64,000 bases of DNA, from the NCBI GenBank assembly GCA_047967505.1, contig CM106541.1; one strand, 5' to 3'. This DNA is from Dipteris shenzhenensis. Taxonomy: Eukaryota > Polypodiophyta > Polypodiopsida > Gleicheniales. The position numbers and the translations under genes are program-made. Shown one piece after another: positions 33,348 through 44,550 of this stretch; position 1 is the first letter of the stretch; every line of letters starts with the position of its first letter. A model generated the notes under the pieces. It had not been told where the DNA came from. It made no database searches and was given only the letters and a program-made list of their open reading frames with translations.

Positions 33348-34435
33348 TTAACCATTTGGGATTTTTGACAGGTGGTCAGCCAAGACATGGGTTTTGCCTT
33401 TACGTATAGCGACTGTGAAGTCAAACTCTAAAAGGATTAATATCCACCTGGTTATGCATCCAATCATATAGAGCTTGTTGACCAAGTATAGAAATGCTTG
33501 GTGGTCCACGAAGAAGACAAACTTGTTAGTTAACAAGTAGTTCCTAAACTTCTTGACTACATAGCCCATGGTGAGGCCTTCCCTCTCAGTGGTGGTGTAG
33601 TTAACCTTGGTCTTCTTTAACTGGCAGCTTTCAAAGTATACCGGGTATTCCAAATTATGCTCCTTGGGCTAGGCTAACACACACCCGATGGCAAAGTTGG
33701 AGGCATCGATATGGATGTGGAATATTAAATTCCTGTTTGGTGACCTCAACATTGGTGCGGTGGCTAGAGCTAGTTGGAGGGTTTCGAAGGATTTCTGGCA
33801 TTCCTCGGTCCACTCAAAGGATACCAGCAGTTTGTATAATGGATGAGCTATGTTCGTGTAGAACAAAATGAATCTCTTGTAATAGCCTGTGTGGCCAGTA
33901 AATCGTTGGACTCCCTTGGCATTGGTGGGGGGTGGTACCTCCAAGATGAGTTTGATTTTATTGTGGTCTGTAGAGATTCCATTCCGAGACACTATGTGGC
34001 CAAGAATGACACCATGTTTGACCCAAAACTGGCACTTAAGAGGATTCATGGATATGCGGTATAATCGGCACTTCTCAAGGATGAGCCTGAGGTACTTTTG
34101 GTGGTCATCCCACGTCGAGTTTGCACAGATGTCATCCAAGAAGACTTCCACGAAGTCTCTGAGATACTCTTTGAATACCATGATCATCATTCGTTGGAAG
34201 GTGGAAGGGCATTGGTTAATCTAAATATCATCACCTTGGCTACATACACACCCCACTCAATTGCAAAGGCGGTTTTATGTTGATCTTGTAGGGCGATCGA
34301 CACTTGGTTGTAACCCGAAAATCCATCTAGGATGCTATAAGCTCCCTTTCTGGCTACCCTTTCTAGAACATCTTCCGTGAATGGCAAAGGGTAGTGGTCA
34401 CATCTAGTGGCAGCATTAACCCTTTTCAAATCCAT
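33348..34435 (-). pseudogene. Gypsy-D reverse transcriptase and RNase H
   Basis: Reverse transcriptase blocks at 34435-34187 (MDLKRVNAATRCDHYPLPF; SILDGFSGYNQVSIALQDQHKT) and 34190-33669 (FLDDICANS, the catalytic box with its Asp pair kept; HGVILGHIVSRNGI; TGHTGYYKRFI). RNase H at 33653-33348 has VDHQAFLYLVNKLYMIG. A frameshift near 34190 and a stop near 33670 break the chain. The order RT-RNase H-integrase marks this as Ty3/Gypsy. Confidence 0.88.
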
Positions 34436-35284
34436 GCATATTCTAATTTTACCACTTTTCTTTAGAACTATTACGATGGGCGATACCTAGTCCGTATGCT
34501 TAATCTCATAGATGAATCCCCAATCTATGAGTTTCTAGATTTCTTCCCTCACTATGAGTGCATATTTGGGATTCATAGGGTAGGGGCATTGATGTATCAG
34601 CCTAGCATCATCTAGCATGGGGATTGTGTGCTGCACTACTTTGGTAGGCACCCCTTTCATGTCGGTGTACTTCCAAGCCATGCAGTCCTTGTACTCTTAT
34701 AGGAGAGCTATTAATGTATTCTCCTCGTTCGGGGTGATATCATTGACGTGACGAATACGAGTTGGGGGTCCTGCCCTTCCGGGGCTAGGTTTGCCTCCTT
34801 GATGAGGGCTGGCATGTCATACCCTTGGGAGCATCCGTTTGCCCGAGACCTTTTGGCTTGTTGGTATAAGATCTTACGATCCTCAATTGTGTAGGCCTTA
34901 TAATGGGCTGGGTACCTGCCGTAGGTCCTCTTTTTCTTCAGTTTCCTCCTTTATTTTTGTCGGAGTCATGGTCCTTTTGGCCTTAGTCATGCTTTTGGAT
35001 ATAGGGGTTTGGGACCTAAAGGGGGCTCTTCCATTATGCTTATAGAGCCGATAGGGGAAGTTATCTACTCACCCTGGTTCCCCAATTGGAGGAGAATTCT
35101 TGGTGAGCAGTCATGGCACCCATGTATGAGAGCCAGCGGAGATCTGATTTTACCCTCACAGTTCCCTTGCTTACCTCTCGAGGTTTGAGCATGTTAAACA
35201 TTCTTAGTGGAACCACCAGGGTTAGACTCTCGAGCTTTGGGGCAGTGATCTGAAACCCTATCCTCTCTGGGACATCTATATTGG

Positions 35285-35968
35285 CTAAGATGTGCATCTA
35301 GTTCTACGAGAATTTTGGCTTGAGGAGAGGCACATACCAGAAGTCATCAGAGTCCTTCTCATCATCTTCCTTGTCACAGGGTGGAATAGCTTCACGGAGG
35401 TGGTTTGGGCGGTGGTGTCAGATTTTGTGGCAAAGAGGTGTCCTAATAATGGGTGGGCCTTGTAGGTGTGCAAGTCGACTCTCATGGTTTGCTCCTCGTG
35501 CCACAAGTAGATGTTATCATTATGCCAGTCATGCATGATTCCAAACATTTGCAAGAAGGGCCTACCTAGGATAGCTTCATATCCTGGTTGCTGAGTGAAA
35601 TCCATGACTACGAACCTAACGGGGTACGTGAATCCAAATACCTTAATGTTTATGCCAGTAAGCACTCCCAAGGGCTCGGCAGCTCCCCCATCAGCTAACT
35701 TTACTACCAGATGGGTTTGCTCGAATGCGGGTTTTTCCCATTTCACCCAGCATTCCTTGGTACAGACACTCACTCCCGCTCCCCCATCCAGGATGGCTTC
35801 AACCTTTTGGTTTTGATAGATTATGGGGATAGCAGCATTCGTGTCGTCACCCTTGAAGTACTGGCCTAGCTTGTTGATGTGGGACTTGGGTAGGTTCTGC
35901 CCCATTTTTTGCGATGATTGGTTGGGCTTGGGACTGGTAGGGACTGGGGGCAAAAGCGGTCTGTTCAT
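35285..35968 (-). pseudogene. Gypsy-D protease region
   Basis: 227-residue frame with VEAILDGGAGVSVCTKECW, a retropepsin-like site where the usual DSG or DTG reads DGG, followed by LGRPFLQMFGIMHDW, a typical ILG-type protease block. It sits between gag and reverse transcriptase, the expected place. The active-site change suggests it is inactive. Confidence 0.75.
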
Positions 35969-36181
35969 CCAATTGGAAGGTCATGCCATAGAATGGGATA
36001 TCCTGTTAGTAAGGATGCGGTCGACATTTCTACCTCTGTTGATAGGAAGGTAGCCAACCCAACACTATTGCAGGTTCTTGTGAAGCATCTTCTTCCATGG
36101 ACAACATGTCCTTGAAGTCATATATGTCTCCTTCCTCCTATAGGTTTTACAGTACTGGGTCTTCCTGGAACATTTTTTGCA

Positions 36182-37174
36182 TCAGATCCGGAGCTTCTGA
36201 CTGATTGAAGATGAGGTGTTCCTCTTCCTCCATTGGCTTGCTTTGCAATCCAAGCTGAGACCAAATGCATCGGCCATTTCTAGGTCTCCAAAAGCACCAA
36301 AAGCTTCGCAAATTTGCTCAAATCGCTCCACGTGGGAGAGGAGGTCTCCTTCTCCAAGAAACTTAGTCATTAAATTGGAGATTGCTATGGGTTAGCTCCT
36401 CGAGGGATTCGCAATCCCTATGGGAAACACTAGGGCGGGTGGAGGTGGCGTGGCCCCCCTTCCTAGGGCATTCACCTAGATGCGCATTGCCTCATCAGTT
36501 AACATTGTTTGAGCACCTGGCAAGGGTGGTGTTGCTGTGGGCCTAATGGGACACAGGGCTGGCCTTAAGCCCTGGCCCGGGTGGTGGTATCCACGTAGTT
36601 GCTGGCATCGGAATTGGAACAGATGTGCCAAGTCCTGCATTCATCGGTGCAATAGGTATGGATGGGAAGGGACGTACTCTCGATGGCAGAGGTGGGTCTT
36701 GGGGCATGGAAACGTTAATTCCATGCAATGGTGGGTGATAAGGTGGAAACTATGGTGCCCCATAGTTGACGAAAGTTGGTGGCACCTGGACTGTTGGGGG
36801 TTCATAAGGTGCCCCTCCTTGGAAGTTCCTCGTATCCCCTCGGTGGGGATCTTGCCTTCTGAATTCCCTCATCCATGGATCTTCATCCTCCATGTGTTCC
36901 CATTGGGAAGGTCTCGCATAGGCAGAGGGTCCTGGGTCTGCGAAGGTAGTTTCCATCCCGGTCTATGGTTTAGGAGCTAGATGTTACCTTCCCTTCCTGC
37001 AGACATGCCAGCAAAGGGGTTCTCCATGTCGACTGACTCTGTTCGGCCTAAATGTCCAAACATGTTGGAGAATGTACCTCTCAGCCTAGTTGCAACCGAA
37101 GGTGCAAGAGAGTTGGGAGAGGCCACACTAGTGAATGGGGCTTCAGAGGCCCTTGGACTCAAGGGGTCTCGCAT
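36182..37174 (-). pseudogene. Gypsy-D gag remains
   Basis: Segment 36370-36182 has FLGEGDLLSHVERFEQICEA and ending KASQWRKR, resembling the retrotransposon gag capsid domain. Segments 36956-36750 (Pro-rich) and 37174-36977 likely belong to the N-terminal gag part. No CCHC knuckle is obvious. Frames are interrupted. Confidence 0.55.
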
Positions 37175-37439
37175 TACTTCATCCAGGCTCTCCGTCTCGT
37201 CAGAGCTGGATAGATTTTCCTATTGGGGGCCTACTAACGAATGGGGGGTAGGAATCGAGCTTCTGGATTCCCAGCTAGGGCACAGGGTAATAGGCATAGC
37301 TCAAAGCACTATATTTCGGCATGGGATCCTTGGGCAAAATTCTCCGGAACCTCAAGTGCTTGTGGGAGACCTCTAACTAGGCACACTCAGGCTGAACTAA
37401 GGTTCTAGAATTTTTTTAATTCCTGGGCTACCCCAAAGG

Positions 37440-38180
37440 TATCGCAACGATCGTGGGGATAGCTCTATGGTGATGGTCATAGGGATAGGGTATCGCATTG
37501 GATGACGGGATACTCGTATAGCAATGGGCGGTGGGATAATTATAGCGACGAGCAGTGAAGTGAGCGCATCGCAATGGGTGGTGGAGTAGATGTATCGCAT
37601 TGATCAGTGGAATAAGTCTTGCCACTTGTTCAACGAGGTGAGATGCAAGTGGTATCCCTACGGGCATAGGGATAAGGTTGACAATGGGTAGCAGCATAAG
37701 GAGGTTGCTGGGATAATGATCAACACATCAGTCAGCAGTATAGTTATAGCAACAGGCATGGGGATCAAAAATAGCAATGGGTGACATGATAGGTGCAACG
37801 CGACGATCAATAGAATAAAAATAGCAATGGGTAGTGGAATAATTATCGCAACGAGCAGCGGCATAGGCCTATCGTGACAATCGACGAGATATGGATATGA
37901 CCACGGGCGTGGGGGTGGGCTCACCATGTCGGCGGTGGAGTAGCAAGATGGCAACGGTTGACGGGATCGCTCTAAGGCCATGAGTTAATGGCTATCACGT
38001 CAACGGGATAGTTAACTCTAACACGCATTTAATCAAGGTGAAAGATTAGGTCGTGGTTAGAGGCTAGGTCGGTGAGATACAACTATCGTGTCAGGTCAAC
38101 GTGGTTTGACCGGTGGGATACTGCTAACGCACCGGTCGATGGGATAGCTCTATGGCACCAACTCATGGGGATAGTGGAAC
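37440..38180. repeat. 26-bp minisatellite in the Gypsy-D leader
   Basis: Degenerate array of units near TCGCAATGGGTGGTGGGATA plus about six variable bases. Successive units between 37490 and 37620 are 24-26 bases long. It lies between the primer binding site and gag, and is related to the cluster at 30030-30265. Confidence 0.8.
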
Positions 38181-38681
38181 ACTATGTCACCGACTAGTTT
38201 TTGGGAATTTTCGGGGGATTTTGAGTTTTCTTTCTAGTTTTTTTATGCTAGGGGGGTGCTACACTACCTAGTCTACCTACACAATGAAAAAAACTTGGAA
38301 GAAAAACAATTTTTGCAAGCCAAAATGCAAGATTTCTTGAGGGATGAGTTCTAGCACACAAAACAACTTCAAAATTCAACAAGAATCATAATTTCTGTTG
38401 TTTTTGGATGTGTTTGGACATCACACACTCCTTAGCAATATCACAAACTAAGTTCCTATCAACTTAAAACAGTAAAAATCATAAAAAACAAGCTTCACAT
38501 TCTCCAAAATGACTTTCCAACAAAAAATGACAGCTTTCCTAACTTTTTCGTCCAAAACTCTCACTTCTTCACCCTTTCCTCTCCTAGAACTCCACTAACA
38601 AAGCTCCAAGTTAAGCTTGAAGCCTTGTGCAATGAGTAGATGACGAAGGAAGACAAGTGCAATGCAAAAGCATACCTTTTA

Positions 38682-38699
38682 TCCCTGGTAGCGGTGCCA
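38682..38699 (-). other. Gypsy-D primer binding site
   Basis: Minus-strand TGGCACCGCTACCAGGGA, four bases inside the 5' LTR. It resembles the TGGCGCCGTTGCC-type site of Athila/Tat Gypsy elements with a few transitions. Gypsy-F has the related TGGTGCCGCTACCGAGG at 63755. Confidence 0.75.
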
Positions 38700-38703
38700 A
38701 AAA

Positions 38704-39762
38704 TGTGTGGGTCTCAGCGGTGACTCACGTGTCATGGGGATGTTGAAGAGATGCCGATGGATCCTCCACTCCAAGCTACTCCTTGTGAGAGCAATACAAG
38801 GCACGAGCCATCCACAAGTGTCACTTAAGCAGCCTCTAGATTGTTGCAAGTTGCAATGTGTTTCCACGTGAGAAAGAGGAAAAAGGGAGAGGGGAGAAGG
38901 GAGGGAGAAGGAGAAGGGAAGAGAGTGAAGGGAGATGGAGTGGTAAACACAAGGGCACTACAATGGAAACAAGGGAACACCCAAAACACTCTCTTGGAAG
39001 AGAAGAGGAAGCTTGTATTCAAACTTGTGCAAACAACAATGAAGACCAAAGTCAACAGTTTGGCCTTTTATACATGTCAACTTTTGAAGGGAGGGCCAAC
39101 CCTTTTCCTTTTAACACTCTCCCTCTCTTTATAACCAAAGGCTCTTGGTCCCATAGGGTGCCAAGGCATATTGCTATTCTTTCCATATCTCCCTACTAGC
39201 GGAAATAGCGCTTGTGTTAACCATATTAGAGTGCTTGGGACAAACCTAACATTAGGAGGTGTTCCTAACCGATTCCCAAATAGCGCTTGTGTTAGCCTCA
39301 CGCCTCCAAGGCTTAGGTAATTTGGGACTCAAACTCCCTGAGCGCCCTCACGCCCTAAGTCATTTGGGGTTCGAAGCCCGTGTACGAGGCTTAAAACCTG
39401 GAGTGGCGAGGCTTAACTTCTGCGAGACACCAGCAGCTTGCAGCTGGAACATACAACCTGTGCACATTGCTTGCACTCCTTTGCCTCGTGGTATTTGGGG
39501 ATCAAACTCCTTGAGCTTGTCTTGTACTCTTCCATGGCTGTTTCCATTGAAGTGGGTAAGAATGTGCACATTGCCTGCAATCATTAGCCTTGGGGTGTCA
39601 GTTGGAACCTACAATCTGTGCACGTTGCCTGGAAGCTTTGGCCTTGGGATATTTGGGGATCAAATTCCCTGAGTTTGTGTTGTACTCCTTCCATTTGCAC
39701 GTTGCCAGCAATCATTGTCCTTGGGGTCTTTGGGGATCAAATTCCCTGAGCTTGTCCGTTGA
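38704..39762 (-). repeat. Gypsy-D 5' LTR, shortened at its U3 start
   Basis: 1,059 bp matching 24924-25993. Similarity stops at 39762, whereas the other two LTR copies continue about 75 bases further to TGTTAACATCC. The missing U3 start implies a deletion or rearrangement at this junction. Confidence 0.88.
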
Positions 39763-40100
39763 TATTTTGGAGCTATTTTAGTCTTATTAGTCCTTGTGCA
39801 ACAATTTCTCAACCACCGCATTGGTTCTTGGAGCTATTTTAGTTCCAACCTAAGGAAAATGTAGACATTTGCAATTTATGATAGTTTCCTTGTTGCAACC
39901 ACCGTGTTAGTTATTGGAGTTATTATAGTTCTAAATCAAGGAAAATATACTCCTATTTTGAAGCTATTTTAGTCCTACTAGTCCTTGTGCAACAATTTTT
40001 GCTAGTTCTTGGAGCTATTTTAGTGCTATTTTAGCTCCAAGCTAAGGAAAATGTAGTCCTATTTTAGAGCTATTTTAGTCCTTCTCCAATAATTGCTTGT
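39763..40100. repeat. Local repeat of a GGAGCTATTTTAGTCC phrase
   Basis: The phrases GGAGCTATTTTAGT, CCTTGTGCAACAATTT and CAAGGAAAAT(A/G)TA recur three to four times with variable spacing of about 60-125 bases, starting at the broken Gypsy-D 5' LTR. Origin unknown. Positions 40100-40740 show no clear feature. Confidence 0.65.
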
Positions 40101-40739
40101 GCATCAATCCGACTGGTTGCAGGAAATTCTAAATGAGGGCATTTGTGAACCATTTTCACTACAGTAATAATAGTTTTTTCAACACTTTCTTGTGCAACGA
40201 TCCTTATGGTTGCAGTAAAATGTAAACGAGGTTGTATCAAGTTTGAGGAAAGTTGGAGGCTATTCTCTTCTATCCCAAAGAATGCAAAACCTTGGGACTT
40301 GAATGCTTGGTCTAAATAGGTGGCACTTGTAGAGCATGCCCCAGTGAAGCAGCAATGGCATTCACCTCAAACATAAAAGTTCATTAAGAGGGCATGCGTG
40401 ATGGAGTACATCCTTAGGGGAGAAGGTAGCACTCCAAGAAAGAGTGAAGATTAGGTTTCCTCTATACCTGACTTAGTAGGAAAGAAGCCAGTCCTTCTCA
40501 ACCTATGATCCGATAGTTGCATGGAAAGAACTTCGTCCATGTGACCGAAACTCTCAAAGATTGCACTTCCTTTGAAATGTTGTGTTGATCCACCTAGGAA
40601 ACTCCTCAATTGGGACCCTTCCCAAGAAGAGAAGGAAAAAAACCACACGCATGGAGGTGATTATATTCATGCACTGCTTGTTAGGGCTAAATGTAGACTT
40701 TATCTTTGAACACCTTAGCTTAAAATTCACCATAAAAAA

Positions 40740-41510
40740 TGGTGGTTTCTTGTTTCTTCTGTTTCCGCTCGCTTGTGGGCTGGAATACATTTGCTTCTCT
40801 TCAATGTTTACATAAGTTTGCATGGCGTAATCACCATGTAGATCACACATGGCGTGCTACTAGGCTAGATCAATTTTACATCTCAGAGAAAGCGTGGTGG
40901 GTTGTGATCCAAGGGCTACAAGTCAAATACTTAACAACTCGGCAACCTCAATTCACCTTCCAATTGTATTTAAGTTTCGGTGAGCTAATCAAGTTTGGAT
41001 AGAATGAGGGCTTATTCCCTTTAAAATGGATACCCCTTTCTTTGGTTCTGTAGCTTTTGAAAGAGATATTGGGATGGCTTGGTGCAAGAGACAAACATCC
41101 TCATCTTACCCAATTAACGTTGGGAAGCATGCCTCCAACAAATTGCATGAAAGGACATATGTACGCTTGTGTTGATTCAATCAAGGCATGCAACTAACAT
41201 TTGTACTTCGTTACTTTTGCCATACAATTTCATCTGTCAAATCCTTTCTTGCTACCTTTATTGAGTACAATTGAAATTCATATTCGTGCCACAATGCACA
41301 CATCTAAACATATCTCAAGTGGCTTGATTTGAGTGACCGCCCTTTGAAATTTTTTTCCAAACACATAAAAGATAAGCGGCTAAAGGAAAATATTACTATT
41401 GTTAGGGATGCAGAAGACAATGAAGTCATGGGAGACTATGTTGTCACAAAATTGATGTGTAGACACTTGACTATCATCTATCCTACCATTAGTACATTCC
41501 AATAGGCTCA
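40740..41510 (+). pseudogene. LINE (non-LTR) retrotransposon remnant
   Basis: Two plus-strand pieces resemble plant LINE proteins. Around 40820-40970 reads HTWRATRLDQFYISEKAWW, like the end of an endonuclease domain (RLDRFYVS...W). Around 41323-41502 reads PLKFFSKHIKDKRLKENITI followed by DAEDNEVMGD, like the linker before the reverse transcriptase (KFFF...K...I..I....G). Frames are broken and no reverse transcriptase core or poly-A tail is seen. Identification rests on motif resemblance alone. Confidence 0.45.
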
Positions 41511-41767
41511 TAAAGTGCCCTTGCCACTAGAAGCTTAATGAAGTATTCAACATCCCTTTCATAGGAAAAAGGGGTGACAAAGGGTTCATCCACCCAACCA
41601 ATACAAGTCATGATGATGAAGCCCAACAAAAGGGGTTTCAATTGTTAATAAACCCCTTTGCTAGCGAAATGGGTGCTAAGGGTTGCATGTCTCCAAGGAA
41701 TCTTTCTGAAACCATGGAAAATTAACACGATCTTGTTATCCCTTGTGACCTAAGAGCATTAATCCAA

Positions 41768-41771
<4 letters not shown>

Positions 41772-41824
<53 letters not shown>
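41772..41824. repeat. CT dinucleotide microsatellite
   Basis: Uninterrupted TC run of about 53 bases followed by GTGTGTG. It is the longest perfect simple repeat in the window and so likely length-variable. Confidence 0.97.
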
Positions 41825-41827
<3 letters not shown>

Positions 41828-41930
41828 TGTGTTCCTTTTATCATAAGTTATAGGTACTATACAAAAGTATAATGCATGTGTAAAATAGTATCCTTTCACC
41901 CAAAGATATAGGTAGTATGCAAAACTATTG

Positions 41931-41981
41931 TGTATGTGTGTGTATGCATGTGCGCATGCGTGCATGCATGCGTATGTGTGT
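41931..41981. repeat. GT/GCAT-rich simple repeat
   Basis: Alternating purine-pyrimidine tract (TGTGTGTGTATGCATGTGCGC and on) of about 50 bases, a sequence type able to adopt left-handed DNA. Confidence 0.75.
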
Positions 41982-44441
41982 GCTACGTGATTTGAGTTTA
42001 GGACTCATCTTGTTCCAGAGACATCCTATGATAATTACAATAGTAAAGGGTTACTCTTGGACTTGGGTAAGACTCCAAAACTTCAAGACTCACATTGCGT
42101 ATAGTTGAGTACTTCCTTCAAAGGACATATATTTCACCCTTTTTCCAAGAAAGAGTAGTTTAGGTGGCTATTCTTTTAAGCTATCTTGGCAATGTAAGCT
42201 CGAAGCTCGAGGGTTTAGGCTTGAAAAAGGGAAGCCCCCAAGGGGTCTTTTCCCCCCTTTTCCTCCCTTTTCCATGTCTCCCTTTCCTTTTTCAGCAGCA
42301 TAGGACCCTTTGTGTGAGAGAAAAGACTCAAGAGGCTTGGTGGTGACTTTTTGCCTAGCAAGAGGGACTTCCATGGCAACACCTTCGACTCCCCATACCG
42401 TTAAGGTTTTAGTCTCTACTCATGATTAACAACAGGTGCAGTTAACAGTTCAATCTCTATAGGATAGGGTCGTGGTGGGTAGAATTATTGGGCTCATGCC
42501 CTTGAGGAGCTAGATTCGTGATTGGTTTTGTAGGCAACCTTTTGCATAGAGGGTGACCACATCCAAGAGATCACCATCTACAAGAGAGGATTCTTTCTTC
42601 TCTAGTTGATCTCTTCTGACACTATCGTGGCACTTGTGGAGCAGAGCCTCATTTTCCTCGACCCACATCTAGTGTATCTCTTTCCTTGGTACTATGGTTT
42701 TGTAGTTGAGGATATGGCATGAACGATTTGGTGCCCCATGTGCCCCATTCCTTGATGACGCTCTGCTTCTCAGGCTCCCTAGGGAGTACACAAGGCCATC
42801 CTTCTATCGATTGGTCACGCTTTTGGCATTCATGGTAGACAATAGGGTTCCTTGACTCAAGCTAGTTGTTGAGAATCCTAAGTCCCTCCTAGAGGAGATT
42901 TACCTTGAGACCCTAGACAAGGGAGAGCTCCCTAAGAGGGTTGATGTCTCAAGGTTAAAAGTGTAGACCGATGGGTCACCTCACATGGGATTGTTGTAGG
43001 GGATAGAGATAAGCCCCGCCCGCCACCTCACAAGCTCGACCAACGCAGTAGAAGGACCCTAACCAAATAGGGCTCAATGTCCCATAGGCAGCAATAGCAA
43101 CAACAGGAGTCCTAGACCCTTTGGGTGGATCCCTCCAAGGGAAAGTGGACCAAGGTTGGAAAAAAGAAAAAACCAAGCAACCAGCCCCCTTTAATGCAAG
43201 CTCACTTGTAAGCATACAAGATGAACAACAACCAAGCTCAGCGATGAATGAGACCAATGACACGATATTCTACACTCACCAGCAATGAGCAACATAACAA
43301 TGTATCTATAGTACGATAGATGAAAGACTACTATGACATGCAATGCAATAAGTAGCAATAAATACTGCCACATCAATTGTCTTAAAAACTAGCAACAAAG
43401 GTGAATGCACATAATGACTACTAGAAGCAAGGCAACAAATAGTGCATCATACACACGGGCAAGCCATAAGGATGCAAGACAAGTAGTAAGGCAATGCAAG
43501 CAAACAGTAGCCACAATGAGAACCAAGCAATGTGACTCAACCACAACAACACATTGACAAATGCTACAATGACCTACCACAAAAGATTCAATGATAACAA
43601 CTAACCAGACCACAACAACGATGTATGATGCAAACGGCAAGTAACAAGAATCATTCCAACTTAGGCTTGTTCTATAATAATGCACAGATGTAGCAATCTT
43701 GAACATCAACGATTATCCATGATGGAGGCCATAGCCACAAGCAACAAACATCAAGATCCTAGAGAAGAATTCCATGTGGCATCTAACAACATGATAGATC
43801 AGCTACATCCATGTGATATATAAAGTTGTAACATGTGTTAGTCAACTCCATCACTACCAATTAGCACACAATCCACATCTTCATGGGTCCACATGGCACA
43901 TAGTGCCACCTAAGCATAAATTTTCATTAAACATATGACACAATGCCATTCATACCTATGCTCTACTAGCATAGTACTTCACAAGTGCAACTTTGCATGT
44001 GCACTTGATTACCACATCCCTTTTGGACCCTCTTTTGATCAAAGTTTGGCATGCCAAAGCTGTTGATTTAGGAGGAATTTTTAGGTGCTCGAAACAAAAA
44101 AAGTGCTCAATTGTCACATTACATGCAAGTTTTGACACTTTGCACCTATTGTTTTGAGCTTCTATAGTGGATTCAATTCCTTTAAATAGTGAGCATATTC
44201 GTTGATGCATTTGACTCCAACACTTTAACAAGAATCAAGAAAAAAATGATTTGTTGCTTTTCATTGCTCTATGATGGATACTGTAGCATAGATTAGCATA
44301 CCTCTAAAGGAGATCAACTTCCAAAAGCCAAGTGAGCCCGTGCCTAACTTACTTGATTAGTTCCCTTCAACGTCAATCCTTTTTCTCACATACGATTTCA
44401 CACTCAACATATATTCTGAAACACAAGCACCTATAAGATAG

Positions 44442-44536
44442 GAAGATTAGGGTGGTTCTGCACCCACCAAAACTTGTGTGGCTCTCTATCTCTCTCTCTC
44501 CTTCTTCTGTTCTTGCTTCCGTTGAGAGCACTCTCA
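44442..44536 (+). repeat. Copia-E 5' LTR remnant
   Basis: Matches the last 95 bases of the 3' LTR, from GAAGATTAGG to ACTCTCA. The first 74 or so bases (U3 side) are absent and replaced by unrelated sequence. Confidence 0.92.
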
Positions 44537-44538
44537 AC

Positions 44539-44550
44539 TGGTATCAGAGC
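44539..44550 (+). other. Copia-E primer binding site
   Basis: TGGTATCAGAGC, the exact initiator tRNA-Met type site, two bases after the 5' LTR end. Confidence 0.93.

Larger units (their letters stand above)
24924..39762 (-). mobile_element. Gypsy-D: very large Ty3/Gypsy element with long post-integrase region
   Basis: About 14.8 kb. The 3' LTR is 24924-26063 and the 5' LTR is 38704-39762, which lacks about 75 bases of its U3 start. Internal order on the minus strand is a leader with a 26-bp minisatellite, gag, protease, reverse transcriptase, RNase H, integrase with GPY motif, then nearly 6 kb more (31900-26076) including a second retropepsin-like segment. The primer binding site resembles that of Athila/Tat-type Gypsy elements, which are also large; clade placement is inference. 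All frames are broken. No target duplication can be tested because the U3 end is missing at 39762. Confidence 0.85.
41511..44441. other. Intergenic stretch without recognised genes
   Basis: Contains the CT microsatellite and GT-rich stretch described separately. Positions 42700-43200 read as broken protein-like plus-strand text (DKGELPKRVDVSRLK region) that may be an old transposon gag, but not securely. Positions 43190-43720 are rich in A and C with many CAA and GCAA phrases and lack a sound frame. Nothing else can be supported. Confidence 0.5.

Noticed and set aside
41759-41965. Arg-Glu repeat protein on the minus strand
   Set aside because: Generated by translation of the CT microsatellite.
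42700-43200. Possible coding fragment on the plus strand
   Set aside because: Frames are short and switch repeatedly, and no known motif could be matched with confidence.
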